64,000 bases of DNA, from positions 87,817,136-87,881,135 of the forward strand of contig JALGPY010000007.1 in the NCBI GenBank assembly GCA_023055425.1. The letters run 5' to 3'. The DNA comes from Linanthus parryae. Its lineage: Eukaryota > Streptophyta > Magnoliopsida > Ericales > Polemoniaceae. Positions 40,491 through 52,160 of the stretch are shown here, piece after piece; position 1 is the stretch's first letter, and the number at the start of each line of letters is the position of its first letter. The position numbers and the translations under genes are program-made. The notes beneath the pieces are model-generated. The model had not been told where the DNA came from, did no database searches, and saw only the letters and a program-made list of their open reading frames with translations.

Positions 40491-42261
40491 AACAGAAGAA
40501 ATTTTCAAGAACTTGAAAATGGTGCTTAAGGCCTTGAAAATAAGCCTCAAAGCCTTGAAAAAGATGATCAGAAGGATACAAGTGACAGAGCCACTAATTC
40601 AGACCCTAAAAGATCTATAGAGAGCCAGAACCATGGTCTCCAAGAAAGAGATTCAAATATTTATCATCTCATCCAGTTGACATTATCATCTCAGATCCAA
40701 CCACTCGTACGCAAACTAGATCACAGCTGAAGAATTTATGTGCTTTTGATGCTTTTATCTCTCTTGTAGAACCAAAATCTGTGAAAGAAGCATTAAAAGA
40801 AGCAGACTGGATCATGGCTATGCAAAGTGAACTCAATGAGTTTGAAAGGAACAAGGTTTGGAATCTGGTTCCTCAACCTACAAACCAGTCTGTCATTGGT
40901 ACCAGATGGGTGTTCAGAAATAAGTTGGATGAAAGTGGCAACCAAGAAGAAGGTATTGGTTATGAGGAAACTTTTTCTCCAGTTGCCGGATTAGAAGAAA
41001 TTAGAATTTTGCTTGCATTTGCATCTCACAAGAACATGAAAATTTTTCAAATGGATGTAAAGTGTGCTTTCTTGAATGGCTACTTACAAGAAGAGGTTTA
41101 TATTGCACAACCACCTAGTTTTGAAAATGACAATTTTCGTGATCATGTTTATAAACTTGACAAAGCTCTCTATGGTTTGAAACAAGCTCAAAGAGCTTGG
41201 TATGAAAGTCTGTAAAAGTTTTTTCTTGAAATTATTTCAAAAGAGGTTTAGTAGACAAGATTCTTTTCATAAAGACTCTAGAGAAGGACTTGCTTGTAGT
41301 TCAGATATATGTTGATGATATATTGTTTGGAGCTACTAATGATCAATTATGAAGAGAATTCTCAAGTCTTATGAGCAGGGAATTTGAAATGAGCATGATG
41401 GGAGAGCTGAAATTCTTCCTAGGACTTCAAATACATCAATTGAAGAAGGGCATCTTTCTGCATCAAAGCAAGTACACAAGAGACTTACTAAACAAATATA
41501 GCAAGGCTCAATGTAAAGAAGCCAAGACTCCTATCATTTCTACACTGTCCTTAGACAAGGATGAATCTAGTAAGAGTGTCAATGTGAAAGAGTATAGAGG
41601 AATGATTGGATCATTACTCTATCTCACAACAAGCAGACCAGATATTATGTTTAGTGTGTGTATGTGTGCTAGATTTCAAGCTGTTCCAAAAGAATCACAC
41701 TTGACTGCTGTGAAGAGAATATTCAGATATCTCAATGGTACCAAAGACCTAGGGCTTTGGTATCCAAAATATTCTAGCTACATATTGCATGGATTTTCAG
41801 ATGCTGATTTTGCAGGTTACAAAGTTGATAGGAAAAGCACTTTAGGAACTTGCCAATTTATTGGATCATCTTTGATCAGTTGACATTCCAAGAAACAGAA
41901 TCCAGTTGCTCTATCAACAGCTGAAGCTGAATATATAGGTGCAGGAGCATGTTGCTCACAAGTACTATGGGTTGCTCAACAGCTAAGAGACCTTGGATTT
42001 GATTTCAGGAGCATACCTATTAAGTGTGATAACACTAGTGCAATTTCAATTAATAAGAATCCAGTGCAACATTCAAGAACCAAGTACATTGATGTCAGAC
42101 ACCACTTCATCAGAGATCATGCTCTGAAAGGTGATATTGTTCTTGATTTTGTTGCTACTAATATGCAAATTTCATATATCTTCACTAAACCATTAGCAGA
42201 CGAAATATTCTCAGCTCTGAGATTGGAATTGGGAATGCTAAGTAAAGATGCATTGGTTTAG
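40491..42261 (+). pseudogene. SIRE-like reverse transcriptase and RNase H, broken
   Basis: RT begins near 40780 (KVWNLVPQPTNQSVIGTRWV). A deletion of roughly 15-20 codons follows KLDESGNQ, removing the stretch before GYEETFSPV. MDVKCAFLNG, LYGLKQAQRAWY and YVDDILFGATND (about 41310) are present. RNase H ends in STAEAEYIGAG and FTKPLADEIF, with TGA in place of a Trp codon at 41881-41883. The natural stop is TAG at 42259-42261. The first part (40491-40780) is a linker with CCTTGAA motifs. Confidence 0.88.
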
Positions 42262-42267
42262 GGGGAG
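42257..42267 (+). promoter_or_regulatory. Polypurine tract of the SIRE-like element
   Basis: TTTAGGGGGAG overlaps the RNase H stop codon and precedes the 3' LTR, as is usual for SIRE-like elements. Confidence 0.8.
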
Positions 42268-44068
42268 CATCAGGTAAGCAAGGTGATTTATATGTGTTTT
42301 CAAAGTTTTGAACTGATTTTCAAAGCCTTGAAAATCATTTCAAAGCCTTGATTTATCTGTTGCATTGTTACAGCTTTTCAAGACCTTGAAAACCTTTTCA
42401 AAGCCTTGAAAATAAGTTCGCTACACTGATAGTCAATAAACATGGATCTTTCTGTGTTGGGTGATATCTCTGTAGATATTTTCCTAATATAGCCCCTACC
42501 CTTTTCAAAAATTTGTTTTAGCCAAAAATATTATTAGAATATTTTATTTTTTCCAATGGCATAAAAGATTTGAAATCTCTCTGATTATTTCAAATCTTTT
42601 GAGATCAGAGAAATACTAGTTTCCTTATGAAACACAAACTATTTCATTATTTATCTTATTTTCTTCTCCTTCTCTCTGTATCATTCCATCTCTCTCTATT
42701 CTTCTCTCAAACCCTAATGATCACAAGGAAAGCCTCAGACAGAATCAAGATGGCTTGAGGATCGAAACCTGCTTCAGAGAAGAAAAGAAAGGCAGTATTG
42801 GATGAACATCAAGAAATTAGTGAAGACTCTGTTTCAAGGAGCTCTACTTATGAAGAACAAGAATCTTCACCACCCAAGAAGATGGTGAGAAAAGATCAGG
42901 CTCCAGCAAAGATGAAAATAAACTACGAAATCTACACAAGAAAGCAGAAGGGAATCCATATTGGAAGCCCTAAAAGAGACAAGAAAAAGACAGTCTCTTA
43001 GGTCAAAGGAAATGGAACATAAATTCTCATTCAAGACTCCGACTCAGACACTACTTCAGGATCCTATGGAATGTACTCCATATCCAAGTATTGCAGGATT
43101 GTTTCCCGAACTGAACTTTTGCAGATTTGGAAATACTTGAACATTTTGATCCTGTGATCAATCAGACTTGGATGAAAGCTTCTCAAGGTGTTTAAATAAA
43201 AGATAGCAACAAAAAATCTGAATATTATGATCATCCAACCGTTGGAGAAGATGTCAAAGAAGTCAAACTCTGTTTCCTACTAAATAGGAAGTTTGTTGCT
43301 GAAAATCTGGGAAGTTGCAGAGCTATTTGAATTTTAAATAGAGCTCAATTCTGAAGCAACAAGACACAACACTAAACGGGGAAAAAAAGAGAAAGAGTTC
43401 TGGATTGACAAGCATCAAAGAAGCTCATCATTCTTCCAATCCACTCACAGAAGATCACTGCATACTTCACTGCATTTTCTACACTCTTAAGTGTTCTTTT
43501 GTATTGTACTCCATTGCTAGATCATTTCTGTATTATCTCAATATTCATTCTCAAGGATTGCTCAAAGTGAACAATTGAGAATTCTTAGTTAATTAGTTAG
43601 CTAGAGCAGGTACTAGGCCGGTTAGGGAAAACCACAAGCTGTAACAGAGTAAGAGAACTCTCTGTGCTTGAGTTATAAGGCTTAGCTTTTGATTAATAAG
43701 AATTGTGTTCAAAATCCTGCAGGGATCTAATCCTTGAGGTAGAGATGTAGGTCCAAGTTGACTACACTCTATAAATCACTTGTCTCTTGCATTTACAGTT
43801 CATTCTTTTTCATAATATTTGCAGCATACAAAACTGTCTGTTTTTCAAGGGTTTGTACTTGTTTTCAAGGCCTTGAAAAAGGCTTACTTGCTTTATAAAA
43901 ACTGCATTCTTCCAAGGGCTTGAACTAGTTTCAAGGCCTTGAACTTCAGTGTTTTCACAAGTTTTCATCTCCCTATCAAGTTTTTCAAAAAGTTGGCATA
44001 CTCTATTCAACCCCCCCCCCCTTCTAGAGTATCGTAGCTGCATTAACACCTGCACACTCACACTTTCA
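42268..44068 (+). repeat. 3' LTR of the SIRE-like element
   Basis: The LTR is about 1.8 kb, longer than the 1.3-kb 5' LTR. The 3' 950 bp match the 5' copy closely. The first 800 bp match weakly and include a gene-like insert (42717-43001). The expected TGTCAGA start is missing, so the exact left edge is uncertain. Many CAAAGCCTTGAAA and TTCAAGGCCTTGAA motifs are present. Confidence 0.75.
42717..43004 (+). pseudogene. Lysine-rich ORF inside the 3' LTR, unknown
   Basis: A CT-rich leader (TCTCTCTATTCTTCTCTC) precedes an ATG at 42717. The frame reads MITRKASDRIKMA, then a TGA at 42756-42758, then about 80 further codons in the same frame (SEKKRKAVLDEHQEI, SSPPKKMVRKDQA, GSPKRDKKKTVS). It is basic and Ser/Glu-rich, and I do not recognise it. 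The 5' LTR has no counterpart. It may be captured gene sequence or a relic of an extra downstream ORF. Confidence 0.4.
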
Positions 44069-44220
44069 GAGAGATTTTCAATAGAGGAGATGTGAAGATA
44101 TGCAAGATACCAATAGATGATAATCTTTCAGATCCACTTACTAAACCCCTTTGTCGGCGTAAGCATGAGGTCCACACTAGATCGGTAGGCATACAAGATG
44201 CATCTGATTGTGTCTAGTGC
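44069..44220 (+). pseudogene. End of the Angela-like relic RNase H
   Basis: The frame RDIFNRGDVKICKIP, DNLSDPLTKPL and a final GIQDASDCV stop continue the RNase H cut at 28186. A degenerate polypurine tract (GCAAGTGAGAGAC) follows. Confidence 0.88.
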
Positions 44221-44231
44221 AAGTGAGAGAC

Positions 44232-45205
44232 TATTGGTATAGATTCTCTAGAGAAAATCTATTTTAGTGTGAACGTTGTTTAGGCTAGACTATTCATTTT
44301 ATTAGATATGCAGATATTAATATAATGAAGTCTTTATATTGCAATTTTTGTTTATATTAAATTATCCCTAGTCAAGTATATTGATTAGTAGGACGATCAC
44401 TATGCATGGAGACTAGTATGTGGGTAGATTGATGTGGAGATATCAAGTCTAACACATGGGTATGCGTTAGGGGTAATGGCATCCTGGATTGACCCTCCAC
44501 GAGAAGGCTACATGGGATTTATGCGAATGTCACAAGTGATTCTCGTAGTGACAATGGTGTTCTAGTCCTTTGACTTGAAGTCACTAGATACTCAAGTTGT
44601 GAGTTATCATGTTTTGATATCGTCAAACATTTCACCGTAACATGATATGAAGCAAGCTGAGAGATGGTAGTGATGTAGATAAGATTTTTCCCTCCCACAT
44701 AACTGGATTATGTATCCACAGACACTCGATGTGTAGTACTTATAAGTTCCTGGCTATACTTAGGTAGATCAATATATGAAATTGTTGTTATCTGTTCAGA
44801 TAAGTGTATTCCCTGGATCCAGAAACAAAGGATTGGATATACGAGTGTGATATCTGTGTCCCGTGTCCAATCTGAATATTGTGAAAAGGGGACGTATACA
44901 ACACTGTAACATTGGTCCAAGAGGTTTGTCAGATCACTAACTATTCCAATTGCTTGGGTAGAATTTATGTGTTGCTAGACACTACTCAATGTTTGTAATT
45001 GTTATGGCTAATGTAATAGGGATTTGTAGGGTCACACACATAAAATATTATACTAGATATATATGTTAATTAGTTGGACTAATTAATAGAAAAAAAATCA
45101 AAGATCAAAATGCAACAACATGCATATTTAGTTGCACTAAATAGCAAAGTGGACTAAACTACTAACAAATCCAAGTATGGATCGGATTAGTATTGGCCTA
45201 ACCCA
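44232..45205 (+). repeat. 3' LTR of the old Angela-like relic, truncated
   Basis: It starts TATTGGTATAGATTCTC, a mutated form of TGTTGGAATAGATGCCC. It is collinear with 2423 to about 3360 of the young LTR, then is replaced near 45205 by Athila-type LTR sequence. It is about 970 bp of an expected 1430. Confidence 0.82.
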
Positions 45206-45289
45206 ATTTAATCAACCCGGAAGCACGCATAACGGTATAAAACGTGCAAAAAATATAACTCTAATAGAGAGTTATCAATCCCCCACACT
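45206..45289 (-). repeat. 3' LTR stub and polypurine tract of the Athila-like element
   Basis: The 72 bp from CCCAATTTAATCAACCCGG to GAGAGTTATCA match the end of the LTR near 60120-60190. On the minus strand the LTR begins TGATAACTCTC, and TAGTGTGGGGGAT (45278-45289) precedes it as polypurine tract. Confidence 0.75.
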
Positions 45290-46777
45290 ACCTTTTTGCG
45301 CGCCGAGCAAAATCAAATCACACACTAAATTCTAATCCACCGCATTGCATTCACATCCACTAGCCATGTGATACAAACAACACACACACACACACAATGC
45401 ACTTCTATATGTCTATACAATGCAACACGATTATCAAACAATGCAAAAATTGAAACAACACAAATATTTTAATTTTATTTTTAGTAAGAGATTGGTCAAT
45501 CTCGAAAAGTAAACCGTCAATTCATAAGGCTCTCATAGTCCCTTGGAAATTCTATAACTTTGGTGATCGATAGAAATTGCGGCCAGTTTCATTACACAGG
45601 ACGGGCACGAACACTTAACACATTGCTTCCGCACACTCGTCAAACATATCCCTAGCACTTACCATCCGAGCTATTTATCCACGGGTTTACACTGCTGACG
45701 GCTTAGGACGGGTAAGATAGGATATATAGAAGCGCAGTCCTAGACGTCATTATATAAGTCACAAAAACCTGATTCTCACACTCCCTCACCAAAATCCAAG
45801 GGACCCCACTGAATCTAACTACTATGGCCCTCATTCCCTCAATATTGGTGCAACGCCGTTCTCGCGGCCACAATTGTGAAGAAGTGATCAAGATCCATAG
45901 CTAGTCTCCTTGGTTCTTCATGAACTGTAGATCAAGCTCCTTATTACATTCACTTTCAATTTCCAAACAATTTTTTTTTCAACAAAAATAACATTAACAC
46001 ATGGAGCCAATCATACCATACTAATATCCGAGTAGATTCAATATCAAAGCAGCTAATGTAGGGGTGGAATGTGTTAAATCAGTGATATAATCAAATATGT
46101 GTCGACACCCCCACACTCAATGTAAAGCATATCAAGAACCTGGTAGTCAATGTGTAAACGTGCTTTTCCAACCGATACTCCTCATCACCTAAGATATAGA
46201 GAGTATAAATGAAGCATGAGCACGACCTCCTATAAGATCAACCAACCCCAACCCCATGACGTGCAGAAATAATATCACGCACTACGGTACTCCACTTGTG
46301 ATCGTGGTATAAGGACACGACTCACCGTCACTCCGAAGTGTGCTACCGTCTCTAACTCACCCTCACATCCCCTCAAAAGACGACATGTAAGATAATCCAC
46401 TCAATATGTATCAAATCAGCTCACCGTCATTGAACCTCCCTAACTCAACTTCCTCTATCATGACGCATAGGAAAGGGCCATTCTAACAAGTGATGAAATT
46501 CACAATGAAAGGCTTCCTAGGCTAGAGGTTGTGAATAAAGGGGTAAACGGATCAATAGGGGTAACTAGTGGAACTAGGAGATAGAGACGGGATGTGAGGC
46601 CCCCATAAAAATCACTCGCATAGCTGTTCCATTGCCACTACGAGGAGGGTTGACGACTACCTAAGTGACGGTGGTGTAGCGCTAGTAGGATAACCAGTAT
46701 GAGAGGCAGCTACTCGCATTTATAATGTGCATTAGCCATATAAGTCTTCCTACTCCCTATTCTCGCATCTACCTCAC
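45290..46777. other. Non-coding internal part of the Athila-like element
   Basis: No gene is seen. It contains a CA microsatellite near 45380-45400. The last five bases (46773-46777) are CTCAC, the left target duplication of the Angela-like insertion. Confidence 0.6.
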
Positions 46778-48202
46778 TGTGGGGTTTTTATTCATGGATG
46801 CGCAACGGAAACAAATAAACCATGCAAAACCCTCCAAGGATCACAAGTCAAGAGACATAACGATGATAAAGGAAGAAATCAATAACACACCTTAGGGTTC
46901 TCCTTTGATGACTTCAAACGCGAATTGTGTCACGTTCTCTATAGTTGATCCACGCCTAGAGTTGATTTATAGATCTTTCAATCCATGGTGCTAGCCCGGA
47001 AAGAGGAAGGGGAAGAAAAATCACGCAAAATGAGACCAAACCAAAGAGGTTCGGCCTCCGTGTGGCCGACGGGGACGGGCGGCGAGCAAGGGGGGCGGCA
47101 GCTCCTCCTTTGCTTGCTTGCTCTCTCATTTTTGTTCTCTCCCACTCAAGTTACGATCAATAAGGTCATAAGTGTGGGAAGGAAGGAAGGAGTTTCCTTT
47201 ATATAGTCCAACAAATCCTTGCCAACTACCTAAAGGACCTATTCTAGTCCTACTAGAATTCAATTTAGTCCCTTCCTTGCAAATTAGTCCCTACTAAGTT
47301 TGCAATGTATTGCAAAGTGATCCTTCTAATTAATTAATCCAATTAATTAATTCCAAAATCTAGTTCAACTCTATATAGCGTGTGACCCCATAGGTTCTAT
47401 CTAGTTCGTAGCAACAATTTGCTAATATGGAGCGGTCTCTAGCAAAACATCCATTCTAACCAACTAATAGAATAGTCATCTTGACAAACCTTGTTCAAGT
47501 AATTGTCTCATCGCTTTTGTTCTCTATATCCGGATTGGACACGAGACATACAAGTCACACTTGTATATCCAATCCACAGTTTCTCGATCCATGGGAATAG
47601 CCTTATTCGTGCAAATAACATCAATATCACATATTGATTTATTTGAGTCTGGCCAGACATTCTATAAGCACTATCCCTCTAGTGGCCTAGGATATTTACT
47701 CCCGTTATGTGGGAGGGACAAATTCTATCTACGTCCACTACGATCTCTAAACTTGTTTCTTATTGTATCCGGTACACGCCTTTATAACTACCCAGTTACG
47801 GTGTAGCGTTTAACGCTACCAAAAATCACAATAATCCACAACTAGAATATCTAGCGACTTCAAGTCTAAGGATGAAAATACCGTTGCACCACGAGAAGCG
47901 CTTGTGACTTGACATAAGGTGTATGCAGCCTTCTCGGAGATGGGTCAATCCAGTGCGTCATTACCCTTAATGCACACCTATGTGTTGGATCATGATATCT
48001 CTATATCAATCCAACCCCATAGTAGTCTATAGTTGATTGTCCCATTAATCATTATACTGGACTAGGGATATTTAAGATAAACAACAAAATTTTAAATCTA
48101 AGGACTTCATTATATTAAATATCCAATAAATTATAAATAAATTTTCTAGCCAGAAATAAATTCATACTAAACTAGATTGCCTCTAGGGCATCTATTCCAA
48201 CA
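46778..48202 (-). repeat. 3' LTR of the complete Angela-like element
   Basis: The LTR is 1425 bp, TGTGGGGTTTTTATTC to TCTATTCCAACA on the plus strand. It differs from 53842-55266 at scattered positions. A TATA box (CTTTATATAG, about 47202-47211) is on the minus strand. Confidence 0.95.
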
Positions 48203-49565
48203 GTCTCCCACTTTCACTAGAGCCAATCTGGCGCATCTCATATGCCCATACTCTTAGTGTGCCCTTCATGCTTCCACTGCATAAGCGGCTTTGTAAGTGG
48301 ATCTAACAGATTCTCATCTGTAGGAATCTTGCATATCCGAACGTCTCTTCTATCGATAATATCTCGAATCAGATGAAACTTCCTGAGCACGTGCTTGGAT
48401 TTCTGGTGTGACCTGGGCTCCTTTGATTGCGCGATCGCCCCAGTGTTGTCACAGTACAACTCAACTGGATCCGCAATGCTAGGAAACAAGTTCAGAAACA
48501 AACTTTTCTGATCGAAACAGCTTCCTCTGCTGCGCCATTTGCAGCAATGTACTCAGCCTCTGTTGTAGAATCAGTCACCGTCTCTTGCTTGGAACTCTTC
48601 CAGCTCACCGCTACTCCATTCAGGCAAAACACATATCCCGACTGTGATCTAAAGTCATCTCTGTCGGTTTGGAAGCTTGCATCAGTGAAACCCCTTACAC
48701 GCAACTCTTCCTCACAACAAAATATCAAGAAAGAATCTTTAGTTCTTCTCAAGTACTTTAGGATGTTCTTGACTGCAATACAGTGACTCTCACCTGGATT
48801 GGATTGGTATCTGCTTGTCATACTCAAGGCATATGACACATCTGGTCTAGTACATAACATGGCGTACATGATAGATCCTATGGCCGAGGCATAGGTAATT
48901 CTACTCATGCGTTCCTTCTCAATCTCATTGGAAGGAGAACAACTCTTCGAAAGAGTGATTCCATGTGACATGGGCAAGAATCCCTTCTTGGAATCTTGCA
49001 TGTTGAACCGCTTCAACACCTTGTCAATATATGTACTTTGACTTAGGCCTAGCAGTCTCTTAGATCTATCTCTATAGATCTTTATACCGAGTATATAGGC
49101 TGCTTCCCATAAGTCCTTCATTGAGAAACACTTCCCTAGACAATTTTTAACAGATTGCAGCATGGGAACGTGGTTTCCAATGAGTAGTATGTCATCCACA
49201 TACAAGACCAGCAAAGCTACAGAGCTCCCACTAACCTTCTTGTAGACACAAGACTCATCTTCTTTTCTGATGAAGCCAAACTCTTTGACTACTTCATCAA
49301 AACGCCGATTCCAACTCCTAGAAGCTTGCTTCAATCCATAAATGGATCGTTGCTGCTTACAGACTTTGTTGGCTTGATTTGGATCTTCAAAACCCTCCAT
49401 CTGTATCATATACACGTCCTCGAGGAGATTCCCATAAAGGAATGCTGTTTTAACATCCATCTGCCAAATCTCATAGTCATGGTATGCTGCAATCGCAAGC
49501 AGTATTCGGATGGATTTGGTCATAGCGACTGGTGAAAAGGTTTCATCATAGTCAATACCATTAAT
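48203..49565 (-). pseudogene. Angela-like RT and RNase H, broken
   Basis: It continues from the TAG at 49566. MTKSIRILLAIAAYHDYEIW, MDVKTAFLYG and YVDDILLIGN are intact. RNase H runs to TTEAEYIAANGAAEEA. Near 48490-48510 an extra A and a small deletion shift the frame. The last frame ends early at a TGA (48238-48240) where the sister copy has an Arg codon. The polypurine tract AAAGTGGGAGAC is at 48203-48214. Confidence 0.92.
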
Positions 49566-51403
49566 CTATCTGAATCCTTTAGCCACCAATCGGCCCTTAT
49601 AGGTAGTCACATTAACATCCATGTCGATCTTCTTCTTGAAGACCCACTTGCACCCTATGGGCCGCGCCCCTTTGGGTGGTTCTACCAAAGTCCATACTTT
49701 GTTGGTATACATGGATTCCATCTCGGATCTCATGGCTTCTAGCCACTTCTGAGAATCTGGGCCTTTAATGGCCTCTTCATAGGTAGTAGGCTCATCATCT
49801 ATGAGCATCGTGTCACCGGAATCGGTCACGAGAAGTCCATACCTCTCGGGTTCCTGGCGCACTCTACTAGATCTATGAAGCTCTTGTGTTACCTGAACAG
49901 GCTGCTCCACAACCGTTTGTGGTTCCTGCTCATGTTCCATAATCGGTTCAGTGATTTGTGGTTCTTGAATCTCTTCAAGTTCTACAGTCCTCCCACTTGC
50001 TTCTTTAGAGACAAACTCTCTTTCTAGAAACAAGCCGGTCCGAGCAACAAACACTTTGTTCTCGGTTGGATTGTAGAAGTAGTAACCCTTAGTTTCCTTA
50101 GGGTACCCCACAAATTTACACTTATCCAATTTTAGCCCTAGCTTGTCTGATTGTAAACGTTTTACATAGACATCGCAGCCCCAAATCCTCATGAACGACA
50201 GTGTGGGACGCCTCCCACTCCACATCTCATGTGGTGTCTTCATGACTGATTTAGATGGAACACGGTTAATGGTGAAAGCTGCACTTAATATAGCGTGGCC
50301 CCAAAACGATAATGGAAGATCGGTTTGACACATCATAGATCGAACCATATCCAATAGGGTTAGATTCCTCCTCTCAGACACGCCATTCCATTGTGGCGTT
50401 CCGGGTGGAGTGAGTTGGGACACGATCCCACACTCTCTAAGATAGTCGTCAAACTCTTGGCTCAAGTATTCTCCTCCACGATCCGATCGTAGAGCCTTGA
50501 TACTTTTGCCAAGTTGCTTCTCTACTTCATTCTTAAATTCTTTGAATACTTCAAAGGATTCAGATTTGGCCCTCATAAGGTACACGAATTCATATCTACT
50601 GTAATCATCAGTAAATGTAATGAAGTAGACGTAACCACCCCTGGCAGGCGTGGCAAATGGCCCACACACATCAGTATGTATGAGCGCCAATTGCTCACTA
50701 GTCCTCTCACCTTTCTTATTGAAAGGGTACTTTGTCATTTTTCCCAATTAACAAGCCTCACATGTCTCATATGATTCAAAATCAAATGAGTCTAGTAGTC
50801 CATCCACATGGAGTCTAGATACACGTTTCTCGTTTATGTGGCCTAATCGACAGTGCCATAAGTAAGCAGGATTTAAATCATTATTTTAATCTGCTTGGTA
50901 TTAATGTTGTAGACAGGATTGCTTAGATCAAGGACATACAGTCCATTAAATAATTGCGCACTAAAATAGTGAATATTATTCAAATAAAATGAACAACAAT
51001 TGTTCTTTATTGAAATAATAAAACCTTCCCTGTCCAAACAAGAAATAGAAATAATGTTTCTGCTCATAGCAGGCACAAAATAGCAATTATTTAATTCTAA
51101 AACAAATCCTGAAGGCAGAGATAGCTCGCACATGCCCACGGTCAACGCAGAAACTTTTGCTCCATTCCCAACGCGCAGATCTATCTCTCCTTTAGCCAAT
51201 CTTCTACTTCTCTTTAGATCCTGCACATTTCGACAAATGTGAGATCCACATCCAGAATCTAATACCCATGATGTAGAGACAGTTAAATTGACATCTACAA
51301 CAAAAATACCTAGTGTGGTGGAATCACTATTCCAAGCCTCTTGTCCTCCAGATATTTTGGGCAGTTCCTCCTCCAGTGTCAAGCCTGACTGCAATAGTGA
51401 CAT
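49566..51403 (-). pseudogene. Angela-like protease, integrase and RT start, broken
   Basis: The protease region carries STSWVLDSGCGSHICRN (about 51265). The HHCC part (LWHCRLGHINEKRVS, CEAC) ends in a TAA near 50750, just before LGKMTKYPFNKKGE. The integrase core then reads IHTDVCGPFATPARGGYVYF and SDRGGEYLSQ, and RT starts WTLVEPPKGARPIGCKWVF. A TAG at 49566-49568 replaces the Gln codon after VAKGFR; the frame is open again for 14 codons to the next Met. Confidence 0.92.
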
Positions 51404-52160
51404 TCACCTTTTGTCACACCTTTGGGAATACAACCAACAGGCTTAAGGGAAGGTTCCTTGGACTTGGCAACTGACTTCCCTTTGCCCTTGGAGGATGAGG
51501 CAAACCTTTTGCCCTTTCCTTTCTGCACCATCATAATGGCCTTGCCCTTACCCTTGTTGATGCTTTGTTCATCTGTCCTCAACATATTGAGAAAATCTGG
51601 CAGTGCTTTCACGATCTCGTTCATGTTATAGTTCATGATGAACTGTCTATAACTCTCGGGAAACGATTGCAACACGAGATCGGTTGCCAACTCTTGGCCG
51701 ACCGGGAACCCCAGTCGGGCGAGATTCTCCAAGTACCCGATCATACGGAGTACATGGGGTCCCACGAGGTTCCCTTCTGCCAGATGACACTTGAACAATG
51801 CCTTAGAGACTTCATACCTCTCAACCGTTGCCTGCTCTTGGAAGAGCTGCTTCAGATGCTCGATCATATCGGCAGCATTCATGTTTTCGTGTTGCTTCTG
51901 AAGCTCAGAAGTCATGGTGCATAGCATAAGGCAGGCCGCAACATTAGCGTCATCAACACGCTTTTGATACGCCTATAGGGCTGCAGGTTTTTGGTTCTCT
52001 GAGCTGCTGGAACATGCTCCTCTATTGCGTACAGTTTCTTCTCTTGCTTGAGAACGATTCTCAAGTTTCTGTACCAATCAAGGAAGTTGGTTCCAGAGAG
52101 CTTGTCCTTCTCAAGGACAGATCGTAGGGAATTTTGTGAACTTGATGAGATGTTTGCCAT
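51379..52160 (-). pseudogene. Angela-like gag, broken
   Basis: ATG at 52160 (MANISSSSQNSLRSVLEKDKL) with the copia gag start GTNFLDWYRNLRIVLKQ. A frameshift near 51985 separates this from the rest (LMLCTMTSELQKQHE, FPESYRQFIMNYN). The zinc knuckle CHYCSQA-HWRRNC has a TGA in place of its Gly codon. Gag is therefore non-functional. Confidence 0.9.

Larger units (their letters stand above)
28192..44068 (+). mobile_element. SIRE-like copia element with two later insertions
   Basis: The element is bounded by GAGAG at 28187-28191 and 44069-44073, starting TGTCAGATCAGG and ending CACTTTCA. It has an initiator-Met primer site at 36304, gag, protease, integrase, RT and RNase H in copia order and a polypurine tract at about 42257. 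RT and RNase H motifs (EFEMSMMGELKFFLGLQI, STAEAEYIGAG) suggest the SIRE group. Every domain is broken. It was later hit by 28845-35647 in its 5' LTR and by 36494-37417 in gag. Confidence 0.9.
26307..45205 (+). mobile_element. Old Angela-like copia relic, split by a SIRE-like element
   Basis: Left part 26307-28191 and right part 44069 to about 45205, interrupted by 28192-44068. GAGAG occurs on both sides of the interruption, and the RNase H reading continues across it. The relic has lost its 5' LTR, gag and half of integrase and carries many stops. It is clearly more diverged than the Angela-like copies at 1-3857 and 46778-55266. Confidence 0.85.

Noticed and set aside
46985..47206. 73-codon frame repeated at 54052-54270
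   Set aside because: The repetition is explained by the two LTR copies; it is LTR sequence, not a duplicated gene.
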